DNA from: JAVEVH01 sp964430365
GTDB lineage: Bacteria; Patescibacteriota; Dojkabacteria; SC72
DNA: 5,804 bases
Direction of reading: 5' to 3'
Assembly (NCBI GenBank): GCA_964430365.1
Contig: CAYSEU010000046.1
Span: forward strand, 1 to 5,804
A model generated the notes under the pieces. The model saw only the letters and a program-made list of their open reading frames with translations. It searched no databases and had not been told where the DNA came from. The translations under genes were made by a program, and so were the position numbers. Positions 5,568-5,804 of this stretch are shown in pieces. Within the stretch, counting starts at the first letter, position 1. Every line of letters begins with the position of its first letter.

Positions 5568-5695
5568 GGGGATAGAAATATTGAAGTTTTTAGAATTAAT
5601 GAAATTTTTTAATAGTATATATTTTGATAAAACATACAATAAAAAAGAGTACTTAGATTCGCCGAATCTGGTGTAAATTCACCTATTTCTTCCCC
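5568..5695 (+). ncRNA. Candidate structured RNA or 5' leader element, class unknown
   Basis: GGGGATAGAAATA (5568-5580) pairs with TATTTCTTCCCC (5684-5695) in 12 pairs with a single bulged T at 5573. Inside, three small hairpins are possible: GTAT/ATAC with TTTT/AAAA (5615-5637), AGATTC-GCC-GAATCT (5655-5669), and GGTG-TAAATT-CACC (5670-5683). The last two abut each other and the closing stem with no spacer, so they could stack. AAGTTTTT (5584-5591) can pair in part with AAAAAAGAGTACTT (5641-5654) to enclose the first hairpin, giving a four-way junction. There is no coding frame of note here. It may be a free small RNA or the leader of the gene starting at 5726. I do not recognise the class; compare the rejected tRNA and cobalamin readings. 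The pairing could in principle be chance. Confidence 0.4.
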
Positions 5696-5725
5696 TAAAA
5701 GTTTTAAATTTTTAACAATACTCAA

Positions 5726-5804
5726 ATGGAGTTAATTATTGGTATTGTTGCAACACTGGTAGGAGGAGTATCTGTATTCTCTTACTTAAAGTATGGACGG
5801 AAAT
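5726..5804 (+). CDS. Start of a membrane-anchored protein (cut by window edge)
   Basis: An ATG opens a frame of 26 codons running off the window. The visible N-terminus, MELIIGIVATLVGGVSVF followed by SYLKYGRK, is a single hydrophobic helix with an E at the outer end and a basic stop-transfer cluster, so it is a membrane anchor or uncleaved signal. It is reminiscent of the short anchors of proteins such as RNase Y, but 26 residues are not enough to name it. There is no Shine-Dalgarno site; the weak -10-like AACAAT (5714-5719) six bases upstream would give a leaderless message. The structured RNA candidate ends 30 bases before the start. Confidence 0.6.
   Translation, partial: MELIIGIVATLVGGVSVFSYLKYGRK

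Noticed and set aside
5660..5695. A cobalamin riboswitch fragment, because GAATCTGGTGTAAATTC looks like part of the conserved core
   Set aside because: The match is short and the rest of the conserved core (such as the CCCGC-ACTGT region) and the paired peripheral helices are absent.
5568..5696. A tRNA gene, since the ends GGGG...CCCC pair and a hairpin precedes the 3' arm
   Set aside because: There is no T-loop of the GTTCRANNC kind, no recognisable D-arm or anticodon arm of proper size, and the span is about 128 bases.

Overview
The window is AT-rich bacterial DNA with tightly packed genes, overlapping stop codons, short intergenic gaps and almost no Shine-Dalgarno sequences. Several housekeeping proteins are shortened or divergent (Tgt, LemA-like). 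This style fits a streamlined genome, possibly a Candidate Phyla Radiation (Patescibacteria) bacterium. That placement is inference; no rRNA or other phylogenetic marker is present. All visible genes read through with the standard bacterial code and end in TAA or TAG.

Left part (1-1893, plus strand): the 3' end of a MacB/FtsX-type ABC transporter permease overlaps by 8 bases a small membrane protein that looks like a divergent LemA family member. After an 85-base gap with a possible promoter comes an unrecognised 184-residue protein built from two copies of a roughly 50-residue module. It ends tail-to-tail with fmt, the two stop codons sharing the palindrome TTAA.

Middle part (1890-4976): fmt (methionyl-tRNA formyltransferase, minus strand) and the queA-tgt pair (queuosine tRNA modification, plus strand) diverge from a 61-base region that holds -10-like boxes very close to each start codon, suggesting leaderless or nearly leaderless messages. 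The shared theme is tRNA: initiator formylation on one side and wobble-base modification on the other. Tgt inserts the 7-deazaguanine base and QueA then modifies it, so the two genes are consecutive steps of one pathway.

Right part (4958-5488): a compact transposon of about 530 bp encodes a Y1/HUH transposase of the IS200-like/RAYT type. It is bounded by a perfect 29-bp inverted repeat, itself made of tandem decamers. It sits in the 3' end of tgt: the tgt stop codon now lies inside the left repeat, and removing the element in silico (with a 2-base TA duplication) restores a tgt frame with a nine-residue different tail.

Far right (5489-5804): an AT-rich terminator-like hairpin, then a stretch of about 128 bases that can fold into a closed multibranched RNA, then the first 26 codons of a membrane-anchored protein cut by the window edge. 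The main items for follow-up are the transposon/tgt junction, the possible structured RNA, and the duplicated-module protein.
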